Shown here: in pieces, positions 1-9,170 of the stretch
How positions within the stretch are numbered: position 1 is the stretch's first letter
How the letters are laid out: every line of letters begins with the position of its first letter
From: Acidobacteriota bacterium
Lineage (GTDB): Bacteria; Acidobacteriota; Terriglobia; Acidiferrales; UBA7541
Assembly: GCA_003161195.1 (NCBI GenBank)
Contig: PMOV01000082.1
Location: 1-23,477 of the forward strand
Reading direction: 5' to 3'
DNA length: 23,477 bases
Translations under genes and position numbers: made by a program
Notes under the pieces: generated by a model
Seen by the model: the letters and a program-made list of their open reading frames with translations, nothing else
The model's database searches: none
What the model was told of the DNA's origin: nothing

Positions 1-100
1 TGGGCCGGAACTGGTTCACAGGGATTACGTACGGCAGAAGGATCAGCAGCAGGAGCAGGGCTGCGACGACGATAAGAACGATGCGAAGTTTGCTGTTCAT
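1..100 (-). CDS. AsmA-like membrane-anchored protein, N-terminal fragment
   Basis: This is the first 33 codons of a minus-strand gene that runs off the left edge of the window. The ATG at 98-100 is preceded by a strong ribosome binding site (GGAGGT, 4 bases before the start). The peptide has a short basic start (MNSKLR), one hydrophobic segment of about 20 residues rich in Val, Ala and Leu, and then the sequence PYVIPVNQFRP. A single N-terminal transmembrane helix followed by a V(N/D)xFRP motif is typical of AsmA-family proteins. These are anchored in the inner membrane and extend into the periplasm, where they are linked to outer-membrane lipid homeostasis. The family call rests on this short piece only. 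The presence of a real start is much surer than the name. Confidence 0.55.
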   Translation of the reverse strand, partial: MNSKLRIVLIVVAALLLLLILLPYVIPVNQFRP

Positions 101-290
101 GGTCACCTCCGGCGCGTGGGCTGGCGCGGCAAAAGGTCGGTTATCGAGCGGGAATAGTAACACAGCGGCGAGTACCGGCGCCGCGTTTTGGCGCTGCCTG
201 GCGGCCAAAGTTCAGAGGTGCGCTTCGCGAAGAGGCGGTATAAAATCGAACCTCATTTGGGATAGTTCGTCCGCGCTATAGGAGGTCTCC

Positions 291-662
291 ATGTCGCGAA
301 GCCGCCGTATTTCCTGCGCCGTCACGCTGGCCCTAGCCGCCACGCTACTGGGGCAACCCGCGCTCTCTCCCGCTCCGCAACGCATGACGCCACAGCCCAT
401 CCCATCGCCAAACGCGCCGGACCAGAGCTACCCGCAAGGCATGAACGGCCCGGGAATCAAAGACCCGGATGCCAAAGTGATCGACAAGCAAAATCAGGCG
501 GAAGTGAAGGCCGAAATTGAAAAGTTGTACGCGCTGGTGTTCGAGTTGCGCGAAGAGATGAAGCAAACCAACGGGAACACCACGCTATCCGTGAGTGTGG
601 TCAAAAAAGCGCAGCAGATCGAGAAGCTCGCCAAAGAAATCAAAGATCGCGCCAAGAACTAA
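291..662 (+). CDS. Small exported hypothetical protein
   Basis: The gene encodes 123 residues. The ATG at 291 follows a clear GGAGG ribosome binding site at 281-285. Residues 1-26 look like a Sec signal peptide: SRSRR, then a hydrophobic Ala/Leu stretch. Residues 27-60 are rich in Pro, Asn and Gln and probably disordered. Residues 65-123 are charged and helix-prone (KAEIEKLYALVFELREEMKQ and a Lys-rich tail), probably a short amphipathic helix pair or coiled coil. No enzymatic motif is visible and I do not recognise a named family. It is divergent from the AsmA-like gene and convergent with the CRTAC1-like gene at 714. It looks like a real gene because of its ribosome binding site, signal peptide and ordinary amino-acid composition. 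Its function is unknown. Confidence 0.75.
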   Translation: MSRSRRISCAVTLALAATLLGQPALSPAPQRMTPQPIPSPNAPDQSYPQGMNGPGIKDPDAKVIDKQNQAEVKAEIEKLYALVFELREEMKQTNGNTTLSVSVVKKAQQIEKLAKEIKDRAKN

Positions 663-713
663 AGGAAATCCTGCGCGAAGCGTAACCTTTCGCCCGTCGC
701 CCGCACATGCGCG

Positions 714-2549
714 TCATTGCTTCTTCCCCGGCCGCACCCGTTCCGCCGCCACCATCCCCTGCCCCTCCAGCACCGCATAAAACCTGTCCGCCGCCAAATC
801 CTTCAGCGTCTCCACTTTTCCCGATGGCCACCGAATCTCCACGCTATCAATCTTCTCCGCCGCCCCCAATCCAAAATGCACCCGCACATCGTTCTGCGAC
901 AAGTAACTCCCGCCGCTGTGCACTTCCTCCGTCTGCGTCATTCCTCCCGCCACGATTTTCACCCGCGCATTCAGCGCCATGCGGTTGCTCGCCGTCCCCG
1001 CCAACTCAAAACTCACCCAATGCCTCCCCGCCACGCCATGATTCCGCAAAATCATCGGCGCACCATCGATATCCCCTATCACCACGTCCTCATTCCCATC
1101 GTTAAACAAATCCGCCACCGCCAACCCGCGCGAAACCCGCTTCTCCAGCAACGCCGGTCCCGCCTGCGCACTGGCATCGCAAAATTTCCCGTTCTTCTCA
1201 TTCAACTGCAGCAGCTTCGGCTCGCGATACCCCGCCCCCGACGGCAGCGTATCCACCTGCGGATACACATGCCCGCTCACCGCCATCAAATCCAGCCACC
1301 CATCGTTGTCCGCATCAAAAAACGCCGTCCCCCACTTCACCCACGGCAGCGACGGCAGCGCCACGCCCGAGGGATACGACACATCCGTAAAATTCCAATT
1401 CCCATCGTTGCGAAACAGCAAATCTTCCTCATCCGAAAAATTGGTAACGTACAGCGATGGCCTTCCTGTATGCAAATAATCCCCCACCGCAATCCCCATC
1501 GACGCTTGCTCCGACCCGTCCTCGCTCACCGCTGTCCCGGACTCCAGCCCAATCTCCTTGAACTTCCCATCGCCCAAATTCTTATACAAAAATTTCGGCG
1601 TCGAATCGTTCGCCACATAAATATCCGGCCGCCCCGTATTATTAAAGTCCGCCCAGATCACGCTCATCCCGTAATACCCGTTCGGATCGTCCACGCCCGC
1701 GGCCTTCGACACATCCGTAAACGTCCCATCGCCATTATTGTGGAACAGCGCATCGCCCGCCCCGCGCAGCCCGCGCGGCCCGCACTGCACATCAATCCCG
1801 CGATACTTGCAGTTCGGCGCGCTGCCAAATCCCGGCAAATCGTTCAGGCGAAAATCCACGTAATTCGTCACCATCAAATCCACAAACCCATCGCCGTCAT
1901 AATCGCCAAACGCCGCGCCGGTGGACCATCTCCCATCCGCCACGCCCGCCTTCGCCGTCACATCCGTAAACGTCCCATCTCCGTTGTTGTGATACAGCAC
2001 ATTCCCGCCGAGACACGTCAGATACAAATCCGGCCAGCCATCATTGTCGTAATCGCCCACCGCCCCGCCCATCGCAAAGCACTTCGCATCCAATCCGGAC
2101 TTCGCCGTCACGTCCGTAAACGTCCCATCATGATTGTTGTGGTACAGCGCCCCACGGCTCTTCTCGCCCTTCACCGCCATCTCCACCGTCGGCGCATTCG
2201 TAAAATAAATGTCCGGCCATCCGTCGCGGTCGTAATCAAAAATAATCACGCCCCCGCTCATGGACTCCACAATATATTTCTTCGAAGGATCCGCCGTATG
2301 CTTAAACGTAATCCCACTCTTCACCGTAACATCTTCCAGTTGCGGCACCGCCCGCCCCGCACACACCGCACTCTTCGCCCCAGCAGGCGGCGCCACCGGC
2401 GCCGGATGCCCTCCCTGACCGTACGCCGCGCTCATCCAGAAAAACACCACCAGCAACGCCAGTGCACCGCGTCGCCGTAAGCGCGGCCATCCCCAACGCG
2501 GATCGTTCAACACAATTCGTTGACCCGCAACCTCACGGACTTTGCACAA
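714..2549 (-). CDS. CRTAC1-like VCBS/FG-GAP repeat protein with ASPIC/UnbV domain (copy 1)
   Basis: The gene encodes 611 residues if it starts at the TTG at 2549, which overlaps the end of the upstream TPR gene by 17 bases. A GTG at 2513 (residue 13) is an alternative, and neither has a good ribosome binding site. A Sec-type signal follows (LALLVVFFWMSAAYGQ). The mature part is a run of FG-GAP/VCBS repeats with calcium-loop motifs such as DYDRDGWPD, DYDNDGWPD, DYDGDGFVD, DADNDGWLD and DLFNDGNED. These are interleaved with HNN-DGTFTDV strands, a beta-propeller pattern. One repeat (DYLHTGRPS) has lost its acidic loop residues. The C-terminal 80 or so residues (NARVKIVAGG to GKVETL) match the ASPIC/UnbV domain. 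The protein is probably periplasmic or at the cell surface and binds calcium. Its partner is unknown. Close linkage to the TPR gene suggests they are expressed together. Confidence 0.88.
   Translation of the reverse strand: MCKVREVAGQRIVLNDPRWGWPRLRRRGALALLVVFFWMSAAYGQGGHPAPVAPPAGAKSAVCAGRAVPQLEDVTVKSGITFKHTADPSKKYIVESMSGGVIIFDYDRDGWPDIYFTNAPTVEMAVKGEKSRGALYHNNHDGTFTDVTAKSGLDAKCFAMGGAVGDYDNDGWPDLYLTCLGGNVLYHNNGDGTFTDVTAKAGVADGRWSTGAAFGDYDGDGFVDLMVTNYVDFRLNDLPGFGSAPNCKYRGIDVQCGPRGLRGAGDALFHNNGDGTFTDVSKAAGVDDPNGYYGMSVIWADFNNTGRPDIYVANDSTPKFLYKNLGDGKFKEIGLESGTAVSEDGSEQASMGIAVGDYLHTGRPSLYVTNFSDEEDLLFRNDGNWNFTDVSYPSGVALPSLPWVKWGTAFFDADNDGWLDLMAVSGHVYPQVDTLPSGAGYREPKLLQLNEKNGKFCDASAQAGPALLEKRVSRGLAVADLFNDGNEDVVIGDIDGAPMILRNHGVAGRHWVSFELAGTASNRMALNARVKIVAGGMTQTEEVHSGGSYLSQNDVRVHFGLGAAEKIDSVEIRWPSGKVETLKDLAADRFYAVLEGQGMVAAERVRPGKKQ
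1711..2129. repeat. Short intragenic direct repeats in CRTAC1-like gene 1
   Basis: A 20-base word (ACATCCGTAAACGTCCCATC on the plus strand) occurs at 1711-1730 and 1960-1979. A copy with one mismatch is at 2110-2129. They encode the repeated GTFTDV strand of successive FG-GAP units. DNA-level identity this high suggests recent unit duplication or gene conversion. Confidence 0.7.
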
Positions 2550-4959
2550 GGGGAATCGCCTCGCGATCGTGAATGCGCTGTTTCGCCTTCAGCTCTTTAT
2601 AAATCTCCAGCTCGCGATCCGCATCCGCGTCCCGCGACTCTTTTCGATAAGCCGCCTGCAGTTGGTAATGCATATAATCCGTCTGCGGACTAAGCCGCGT
2701 CGCGGCCTCCAGGTGCGTCACTGCTTCTTCCACTTGCCCGCGGTCCAGCAGTATCTTGCCGATCTGATATTGCGCATTGGCATACTCTGGACGCGCTGCG
2801 ATCACCTGTTGAAACAAGCCCACCGCGTCATCCACCCTCGACTGTTGCAAATACACGAATCCCAAATTGTATCGCGCATCCAAATCGTCCGGAGTCATTG
2901 CCAACTCCGACTTAAACTCCGTCGCCGCATCCGCCCAGTGACCCCATCGCACATCCGCCTGCCCGGCAAAATAGTGCGCCTTGCGCAGCGCCGCATCCTC
3001 CTGCAACGCGCTGTGCAGCGTCTCTACCGCTCTCGCGTAGTCGCCAATCTCAATCCACAGTTGCCCAATCTGCAGCAGCGCATCCGCGGAGTGATTGGTC
3101 TTCTCGAACTCGCCCAACACCTCCGCCGCTCTTTTCGGCTCGTTGCTCCGCGCCAGCGATGTCGCCCACGCATACCCCACGCTGGAATCCTGCATCCCGC
3201 GCACATCCAGCGGCGCAAAAGTCTTCGCGGCTTCTCCAAATTTCTCCGCACCAAAATACGCCATTCCCAGCAACGCCCGCACCGGACTATCCCCGGGCTT
3301 TTCCTCCAGCGCCTTGGAAAACCCCCGAATGGCCTCCGGATAATTTTTCGCGCGAAACGCCGAAAGCCCCAAATTCTTCGCCAATCCCGGCACCTGCCCA
3401 TCCCAGCGTTCCGCCTCCTGATAGTGCCCCAGAGCCGCCAAATACTCGCCGCCCACAGCTTCAGAAGTCGCCAGATCGTTGAACGCTAGCCCCAATACCG
3501 CGCGAAACGTTTTCTCTTGTGACTCCGCAGCCGCCCTCTGTTCTTTCGTCAAACGCGAATGTGCCGTGATCGACGTATCCACCGGCGCAAAGGGATCCGC
3601 GTTCTCCGTCGCCGACGCCGAACTCTCCAAATCCTTCTGCGACTGTACCGGCATCAAGGCCGCCATCGTTCCGCCCGCTTCCGCCATCGAAGAAGCCACC
3701 CCTTGCTGCGTCAATTCCATCGTCTTTTTCTGCAAATCGCGCGCCTTCGCCAGAAATACTTCGCTCTCCTCCGCGCGCCCGCTGTTCAGCAAAATTCGTC
3801 CCAAATCCACATACGCCCGCCGGATCTGGTAGTTCGATCGCGCCTCGTCGCTCCCTGTCAGCACCACGGCCTTCCGAAAGTCCTCTTCCGCCGTCTTCAT
3901 ATCTTCCCGCGCATACGCGTTCAATCCCAGATACAGCCACGGCTCCGGCCCATCGGGATTCACGCTGATCGCCGCGTTCAGGTATTTGTCGGAGACCGCA
4001 TAGTCACGGTCCTCTGCCGTCAGAAAGCCCATCAAATAATTCGCCAGATAGTCCTTCGGATAGATTTCCAGTTCCTTGGTAAATTCCGCCCGCACTTCCG
4101 GCGTAGCCTTCCATTCGTTGATCGCCAGTTGTACCAGCCCAAGAAAATAGTGCGCGTGCGGCGTCCGTGGATCCAGCGCAATCGCTCGCCGAAACTCACC
4201 CGCCGCCTTCGGCATCTCGCCGCCGTCGCGATACGCCCTTCCGAACAGCACGTGCAGCGAACCGCTGTCTCCCTCCGTCTGCACCATCCTCGCGAACACC
4301 GCGTCCGCTTTTTGTTTCTGCGCTGCATCGCGTGACTGCAGGTAGCACATCCCCAGCGAATATTCCGTCTCCAGGTCCGCAGTGCCCTCCAAATCGACGG
4401 CCCGCGACAGCATCTCCGCCGCCCGTGCGAATTCCTGTTTTTTCACTAACGCCAGTCCCTCCACCTTCAGCGCTCGCACATTGTTCGGGTCCTTCTCCAG
4501 CGCCTTCTCGGCTTCTGCAATCGCCTCCGTGGGCCGGTTCCCGTCCAGTTCGGCGATGGCCAAATCCACCCGCGCATCCGGCACGTCTTCAAAATCCAGC
4601 GCTCGCAGGTAGATTTCGCTGGCCTGTGGGAACGCCCCTTCGATCAGACGCAGCTGCCCCAGTTCCCGCAGCGTTAGCGCAATCAAAGCTGCGTTCGCCT
4701 CCGCGACAGCCGCTGGGCTCCCACCACGCTTTGCCGCCTCGGCCGCGTCCAGCCGTTTACGCAGCTCCGCCTCTGCTGGCGTCGCTTTCTTCGTACTAGC
4801 TTGGGGTTTGCCCGCCACGCGCGGCGCTTCCGTCGTTTGTGGCCACGCACTGGCAGCAATGCACGCCGCGACATAGCAAATCAGTAGACTCGCTCTTAGA
4901 AACGATAAAGCGCGGGCTTTGCAACAGACTGACAAGAAGTTCGATTTCAGGGAAGCCAC
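2533..4959 (-). CDS. Large exported TPR-repeat protein (copy 1)
   Basis: The gene encodes 808 residues from a GTG start at 4959. The start is uncertain, because the nearest purine-rich stretch (AGGAG) is about 16 bases further upstream than ideal. An N-terminal hydrophobic segment (ASLLICYVAACIAASAWPQ) is a probable signal peptide. From about residue 95 to the end there are many TPR-like helical pairs, seen as repeated patterns such as AEKALEKDPNNVRALKVEGL, FRRAIALDPRTPHAHYFLGL and FSKALEEKPGDSPVRALLGM. A Ser/Ala/Glu-rich linker at about 425-480 splits the protein into two solenoids. TPR solenoids bind other proteins, and no catalytic motif is visible. The stop codon overlaps the start region of the CRTAC1-like gene, so the two are probably one transcript. 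The promoter would lie just after the terminator at 5000-5027. Confidence 0.85.
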   Translation of the reverse strand: MASLKSNFLSVCCKARALSFLRASLLICYVAACIAASAWPQTTEAPRVAGKPQASTKKATPAEAELRKRLDAAEAAKRGGSPAAVAEANAALIALTLRELGQLRLIEGAFPQASEIYLRALDFEDVPDARVDLAIAELDGNRPTEAIAEAEKALEKDPNNVRALKVEGLALVKKQEFARAAEMLSRAVDLEGTADLETEYSLGMCYLQSRDAAQKQKADAVFARMVQTEGDSGSLHVLFGRAYRDGGEMPKAAGEFRRAIALDPRTPHAHYFLGLVQLAINEWKATPEVRAEFTKELEIYPKDYLANYLMGFLTAEDRDYAVSDKYLNAAISVNPDGPEPWLYLGLNAYAREDMKTAEEDFRKAVVLTGSDEARSNYQIRRAYVDLGRILLNSGRAEESEVFLAKARDLQKKTMELTQQGVASSMAEAGGTMAALMPVQSQKDLESSASATENADPFAPVDTSITAHSRLTKEQRAAAESQEKTFRAVLGLAFNDLATSEAVGGEYLAALGHYQEAERWDGQVPGLAKNLGLSAFRAKNYPEAIRGFSKALEEKPGDSPVRALLGMAYFGAEKFGEAAKTFAPLDVRGMQDSSVGYAWATSLARSNEPKRAAEVLGEFEKTNHSADALLQIGQLWIEIGDYARAVETLHSALQEDAALRKAHYFAGQADVRWGHWADAATEFKSELAMTPDDLDARYNLGFVYLQQSRVDDAVGLFQQVIAARPEYANAQYQIGKILLDRGQVEEAVTHLEAATRLSPQTDYMHYQLQAAYRKESRDADADRELEIYKELKAKQRIHDREAIPLVQSP

Positions 4960-4999
4960 TATGAAGATCGCTAAAATAGACTCCTATTGAAAGATAAAC

Positions 5000-5027
5000 G
5001 GCGGAGCTTGAGTTTTCAAGCTCCGCC
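5000..5027 (-). terminator. Intrinsic terminator after the TonB receptor gene
   Basis: A perfect 12-bp stem (GGCGGAGCTTGA at 5000-5011, paired with TCAAGCTCCGCC at 5016-5027) encloses a 4-base loop. Read on the minus strand it lies 36 bases past the stop of the receptor gene and is followed by a T-rich tract (GTTTATCTTT). It also insulates the downstream TPR/CRTAC1 pair from receptor transcription. Confidence 0.8.
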
Positions 5028-5062
5028 GCGGGTTGACTTACGTTTTTACAGTCCAGCGTTGC

Positions 5063-8000
5063 TTAGAACGTGAACCGCAGCGTGTACTGAATTTGACGCC
5101 CGGGTTGTACCGTTGAGGCTTGGCCAAATCCCCCCTGCGCGCCGTTTGCTGAGCTGATCACGTTGTTGGTCGGGGAGCATAGTTGCTGCGTCGCGCCGCA
5201 CAGGATATTGGCGGCGGTAAACCCGCTGTTCTCAAGGTTCGGGCCGTTGCCGAGGAAGTTCGCATGGTTGAACAGATTGAAGAAGTCCAGGCTGAACTTG
5301 ATGCGGAAGCGCTCGCGGAAGGTCCAGTTCTTCGCCAGTTGCATGTCCACGTTGCGGAAATCGGGACCGAAGCAGTAGCCGCGTGGCTCGTCGCCCACGG
5401 TGCCGATTGTGTATCCCACCAGTGTGAATGCAGCGGGGTTAAAAATCTGGTCCCCACTCACGCCCGAGTTGCAACCTACGCCCGGCACGATATTCGGCCG
5501 GTTGTTCTGGTTGAATCCCGAACCTTGCAGTGAGTTCAGAGGCCCGGTGACGTTGTTCACCGAACCACTGCCCGCGCCGTTCGCAAACACCGTGGTCGAT
5601 GCGCCGCTCGCTATGTTAATGATGCTGTTGAGCTCCCAACCGCCCACCGTCTGCTGCACCAGGTTGCTGTGATTCGCTAGCTTGGGCAGATAGAACACTT
5701 CGTTAGCCACAAACACGTGCGGCCGGTTGATGTCCGTATTTCCTTTGTCTAGCGCGTAATCGGACTGGTCCGTCACCGCCTGGGAGTTTACGCTGCCGGA
5801 CGAGTTATCCAGCTGCACGTTGCCGATCGAATGCGAGTACGTGTAAGCAACCTGGAAACTCGAGAAATTGCTTAGTCGTGACCGGAACAGCACCTGTAAC
5901 GAGTGATAGTCCGCTTTCCCGTTGTGCTCGAACTCGAGGATACTCCCGAAGTTGCCCGCCGGACGGAATGCGTTTAGCGTATTGCCGCTCGCAAAGGCCG
6001 ATTGGACCCAGTCCGCTTCCGGTACCGCGTTGGCGTCGATACCGGAGGTCAGGTGGATGCCGCTGTTGCCCACATAGCCGATCTGCAATGCGGCGTTATG
6101 GAAGAGTTCTCTCTCTACGGAGAGGTTCCACTGCCAGCTATTGGGAATGACTGCTCGCGGATTTTCCGCACCGCTCGGCGATACCGACGGGCTGGAAAGC
6201 GGCGTCGCCGTCTCCAGCGTCCGGATGTCCGTCGCCGAGATTTCGAACGGCGAGGTGAACGCCAGTTGCTCCAACAAGCCTACCGGTTCGCGCTGAAAAA
6301 ATTGCCCGACGCCAGCGCGTACCGCCGTCTTGCCGTCGCCTCTCACATCCCAAGCCACGCCCAGTCGCGGGGCAATCGCGTGGTTGTTGTTGTTCACTAG
6401 GGCGCGGTTCGGGCCCGGTGTGCCGTTGGATAGCGGCAGGGTAATGCCCAGCGTCGCGAGTTGCGCCGCGGCTGCCGCGCAAGGCGAGGTCCCCGGCACG
6501 ATGATCACGCCGTTGCAAGCGTCAGATGGATTTGTCGCCGCTTCAGTCGCGCTGTAGTCCGCCAGGCTCCACGACGCCCAGTTGTTGTCGCCCGAGTACG
6601 GTTCACGCAAGAACGACCACCGAAACCCATAATTGAAGGTTACGTTGCGGCGAATCTTCCAGCTATCGCCCACGTACCACTCGAAATCGTGCCAGTGCAC
6701 GAGCGCCGTGGCGTTAATGTTCTTTTCCGTCGTCACGTACTCCTGTCCAGGATAAAGCAGGTTGGCCAACTGGTTGCCCAAGGCCACACCCACCGGCTGC
6801 CCCTGGTTCGTCGCACAGCCCGGAGTCGCGCTGGGGCACAGGTTCAGACCGCCGTTCGAGTAGTTAAACGCCGGCTGGTCCGATCCCCCCGCGCCGTCTT
6901 CAATCTTGGCGTTGGTGCTGTAATACGCTCCCACCTTGAAAATGTGGTTGCCTTGAACCTTGGATACGTTGTCTTGCAGGGCATAGAGGTCTTCATGGTT
7001 TCCGTACGGTGCGATATTCCACATCGTCTGGCCGCTGCCGTACGGTGACAACCCTCCCCACACTGCGCCGGCGTTACCGAAGGTATCCGTCTGCTTCAAG
7101 GATGAGGGCCACGCCGTCGGCACCGCCGCGTTGATCATTGGCACCACGCTCGCTTCCGTACCCGAAAGCGATGTGATGATCGCGTTGTGACCATACCCGA
7201 ACTCCACGTCGTTGATTAGCGTATTGCTGATCTGCGTCGTCAGTTTCGCCATCACGCTCTTGGACGGCTGGCTCCAGTCGGAGTTGATCGTCGGAAATTG
7301 CGAAACGCCCCAGAATGCTGTGTTATCCGGTCCCGGGCTTACCCACGAATCGTTCGTGTACCGGAAAGTGATGCGATTCTTCTTCGTCACATCGTAATCC
7401 GTGCGGATATTCCACTCGCTCCATTTCGGCGCCAGGTTCTCCGACGCCGCCCAATTGTCGCCGTTGCGAAGCGTTTCATTCGGCAGAGGATAGAACTTCG
7501 AGATCAACAGTCCCGCCGGATCCGGATTCGCGATGACGAACGGATTCGCGCCTTGCTGCGCCACCGGAATCAGCGATTGATAGGTCGCCGAGCCCACTGG
7601 TCCCACCCATTCCGCCGGCTGCGTTGCGCCGCATTGATCCGTCGCTACCGTTCCTGAGGGATTCGCCGCAGTGGGCGCCACCGCGCCGGAAAAGTTCTGA
7701 CTGAAGTCTCCACCCAATTCGGCGGCCGTCGGTTCGCACGCGGCCACCGACTGCCCGCGGATTTCACGATTCCATTCCTGGTTCCAGAAGAAGAATAGGT
7801 GATCCTTCCAGACCGGCCCCGACACGTGATAACCCCAGTCGTTCCGTCGTTCTTCCGCTTTACCAGTGCCGTTTAAGTTTGAGAAATAGTCATTCGCGTC
7901 CAGTTTGTCATTGCGGCCCGCGTAGAAAAACCCGCCGTGAAACTGGTTTTCGCCCGACCGCGTCGTGATGCTGATGATCGCGCCCGCCGCCTGCCCGTAT

Positions 8001-8731
8001 TCCGGCCCGTACGAGTTGCGAATCATCTTGAATTCCGCGATGGCATCCACGGAGGGATAGACAAGAATGGTGCGCCCAGAACCCACGTCGTTGTTGTTCA
8101 CCCCGTCCACCAGGAACAGGTTGTAGTTGTACGGGTTGCCGTTGACCGAAAAATCCGCGCCGCCCTGCAGTCCTTTGTCGCGACTGTCAAAGCTGTTCGC
8201 CGCCGACACTCCCGGGGAGAGCGTTACCAGTCCCATGAAGTTCTCGCCGTTTAGCGGCAGTTCCCGCACCTGCGTACCGGATACCACTTCGCCCACTTCC
8301 GCCGAGGTCGTCTGCACCTGCACGTCGCTCGCCTCGACGGTCATCGTCTCCGTCACCGCGCCCACCGTCAACTGTATGTTGGCCTCGGTAACCGTTGACG
8401 TGTGTACCTCGACGTTTTTCGAAATGAACTCTTTGAACCCCGCCTGCTTGACCCGCAGGTCGTACACGCCGATCGGCAACTGCGCGAAGGTATACACGCC
8501 AGACTCACTCGTCGTCGTCGAGTCCGAGGCATTGGTTCCCAGGTTCCGGTAGCTTACCGACGCGCCCGCGATGGCCGCCCCGCCCTGGTCCGTCACCGTG
8601 CCCGTGATCGTGCCCGAATACTGCTGGGCGTGCGCCGCGAAGGGCACCGCCGCCACTAGCAGCAAGACCGCTAGACATGCGCGAACCAGTCTCCGCTCCG
8701 CCACGCTGCGCCACAAAGTAATTAGTTTCAT
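5063..8731 (-). CDS. Oar-type TonB-dependent outer-membrane receptor
   Basis: The gene encodes 1222 residues. I choose the ATG at 8731 because GAGGTGG sits just upstream and a normal Sec signal follows (cationic start, LAVLLLVAAVPFAAHAQ, cleavage near residue 36). The open frame could extend to a TTG at 8794, but that adds 21 residues with no signal character. Residues 40-122 form a carboxypeptidase-regulatory-like (beta-sandwich) domain (TITGTVTDQGGAAIAGASVS). Residues 140-260 form the plug, with the conserved VRELPLNGENFMGLVTLSPG and VNGNPYNYNLFLVDG stretches. The remainder is a large beta-barrel ending in YTLRFTF, a typical outer-membrane insertion signal. Length and domain order fit the Oar-like receptors expanded in Acidobacteriota. 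The neighbouring LacI, kinase, symporter and hydrolase genes suggest an oligosaccharide substrate. The substrate is inferred, the family is clear. Confidence 0.93.
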   Translation of the reverse strand: MKLITLWRSVAERRLVRACLAVLLLVAAVPFAAHAQQYSGTITGTVTDQGGAAIAGASVSYRNLGTNASDSTTTSESGVYTFAQLPIGVYDLRVKQAGFKEFISKNVEVHTSTVTEANIQLTVGAVTETMTVEASDVQVQTTSAEVGEVVSGTQVRELPLNGENFMGLVTLSPGVSAANSFDSRDKGLQGGADFSVNGNPYNYNLFLVDGVNNNDVGSGRTILVYPSVDAIAEFKMIRNSYGPEYGQAAGAIISITTRSGENQFHGGFFYAGRNDKLDANDYFSNLNGTGKAEERRNDWGYHVSGPVWKDHLFFFWNQEWNREIRGQSVAACEPTAAELGGDFSQNFSGAVAPTAANPSGTVATDQCGATQPAEWVGPVGSATYQSLIPVAQQGANPFVIANPDPAGLLISKFYPLPNETLRNGDNWAASENLAPKWSEWNIRTDYDVTKKNRITFRYTNDSWVSPGPDNTAFWGVSQFPTINSDWSQPSKSVMAKLTTQISNTLINDVEFGYGHNAIITSLSGTEASVVPMINAAVPTAWPSSLKQTDTFGNAGAVWGGLSPYGSGQTMWNIAPYGNHEDLYALQDNVSKVQGNHIFKVGAYYSTNAKIEDGAGGSDQPAFNYSNGGLNLCPSATPGCATNQGQPVGVALGNQLANLLYPGQEYVTTEKNINATALVHWHDFEWYVGDSWKIRRNVTFNYGFRWSFLREPYSGDNNWASWSLADYSATEAATNPSDACNGVIIVPGTSPCAAAAAQLATLGITLPLSNGTPGPNRALVNNNNHAIAPRLGVAWDVRGDGKTAVRAGVGQFFQREPVGLLEQLAFTSPFEISATDIRTLETATPLSSPSVSPSGAENPRAVIPNSWQWNLSVERELFHNAALQIGYVGNSGIHLTSGIDANAVPEADWVQSAFASGNTLNAFRPAGNFGSILEFEHNGKADYHSLQVLFRSRLSNFSSFQVAYTYSHSIGNVQLDNSSGSVNSQAVTDQSDYALDKGNTDINRPHVFVANEVFYLPKLANHSNLVQQTVGGWELNSIINIASGASTTVFANGAGSGSVNNVTGPLNSLQGSGFNQNNRPNIVPGVGCNSGVSGDQIFNPAAFTLVGYTIGTVGDEPRGYCFGPDFRNVDMQLAKNWTFRERFRIKFSLDFFNLFNHANFLGNGPNLENSGFTAANILCGATQQLCSPTNNVISSANGAQGGFGQASTVQPGRQIQYTLRFTF

Positions 8732-8906
8732 GCCATCCACCTCGAGAGTTTTTTCAAAACCACCGAACACAATTTTTCGATTCTTGCGCGGCAAGCCTCG
8801 ACGACTGCTTCCCTGCCCGCTTGGCCCGCATTTCTGTTGGAAACCGAGAAAGACAACAACCCCTTTGCTGCCTCGACTCTCGACGTAATGCTTTTGAATT
8901 AGTCCT

Positions 8907-8935
8907 TATATAAACGTGTTAGAACCGCTTGTCAA
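8907..8935 (-). promoter_or_regulatory. Sigma-70-type promoter of the TonB receptor gene
   Basis: On the minus strand a perfect -35 box, TTGACA (8930-8935), is followed by 17 bases and then TATATA (8907-8912). Transcription would start near 8900, leaving a leader of about 170 bases. An odd palindrome, GCTTG-A-CAAGC on the minus strand (8927-8937), covers the -35 box and is a likely repressor site. Confidence 0.72.
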
Positions 8936-8941
8936 GCAGAA

Positions 8942-8971
8942 ATAATGATATTCTAAACCACAAATATGGTT
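8942..8971. promoter_or_regulatory. Possible operator sites just upstream of the receptor promoter
   Basis: ATAATGAT at 8942-8949 differs by one base from the ATAACGAT word found upstream of lacI and the hydrolase gene. Next to it is an inverted repeat, AACCA-6-TGGTT (8956-8971). Both lie directly upstream of the -35 box, where a regulator would act. Role and binding protein are inferred. Confidence 0.35.
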
Positions 8972-9170
8972 ATTCTTGTTTGCCGCCTTCCCCGCCTCGC
9001 TCAACCGCCTCCTTCCCGCCTCAGGCCCGCTCCTGCCGTACCCCGAAAACCGCCTAAATGGTCTCCAGCAACACGCCGCGCGGGTACGGCTCTCTTCTGC
9101 CCCTTTATCTTGACCTGGGCGCTAGGATTTCCACCCCCTCGGCTCGGCTGACCTCAGACTGAAGACCATA

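Noticed and set aside
81..281. Plus-strand open frame of 66 codons
   Set aside because: It starts inside the AsmA-like gene on the other strand, has no ribosome binding site and resembles no protein.
717..2480. Plus-strand open frame of 587 codons
   Set aside because: It is the antisense of CRTAC1-like gene 1, rich in Arg, His, Pro and Ile with no domain or ribosome binding site. It reflects the GC-rich codon pattern of the real gene.
9152..9165. Possible third ACTGAAGT hairpin (CAGACTGAAG)
   Set aside because: The centre matches in part, but the arms do not pair, so it is not counted as a member of the hairpin family.
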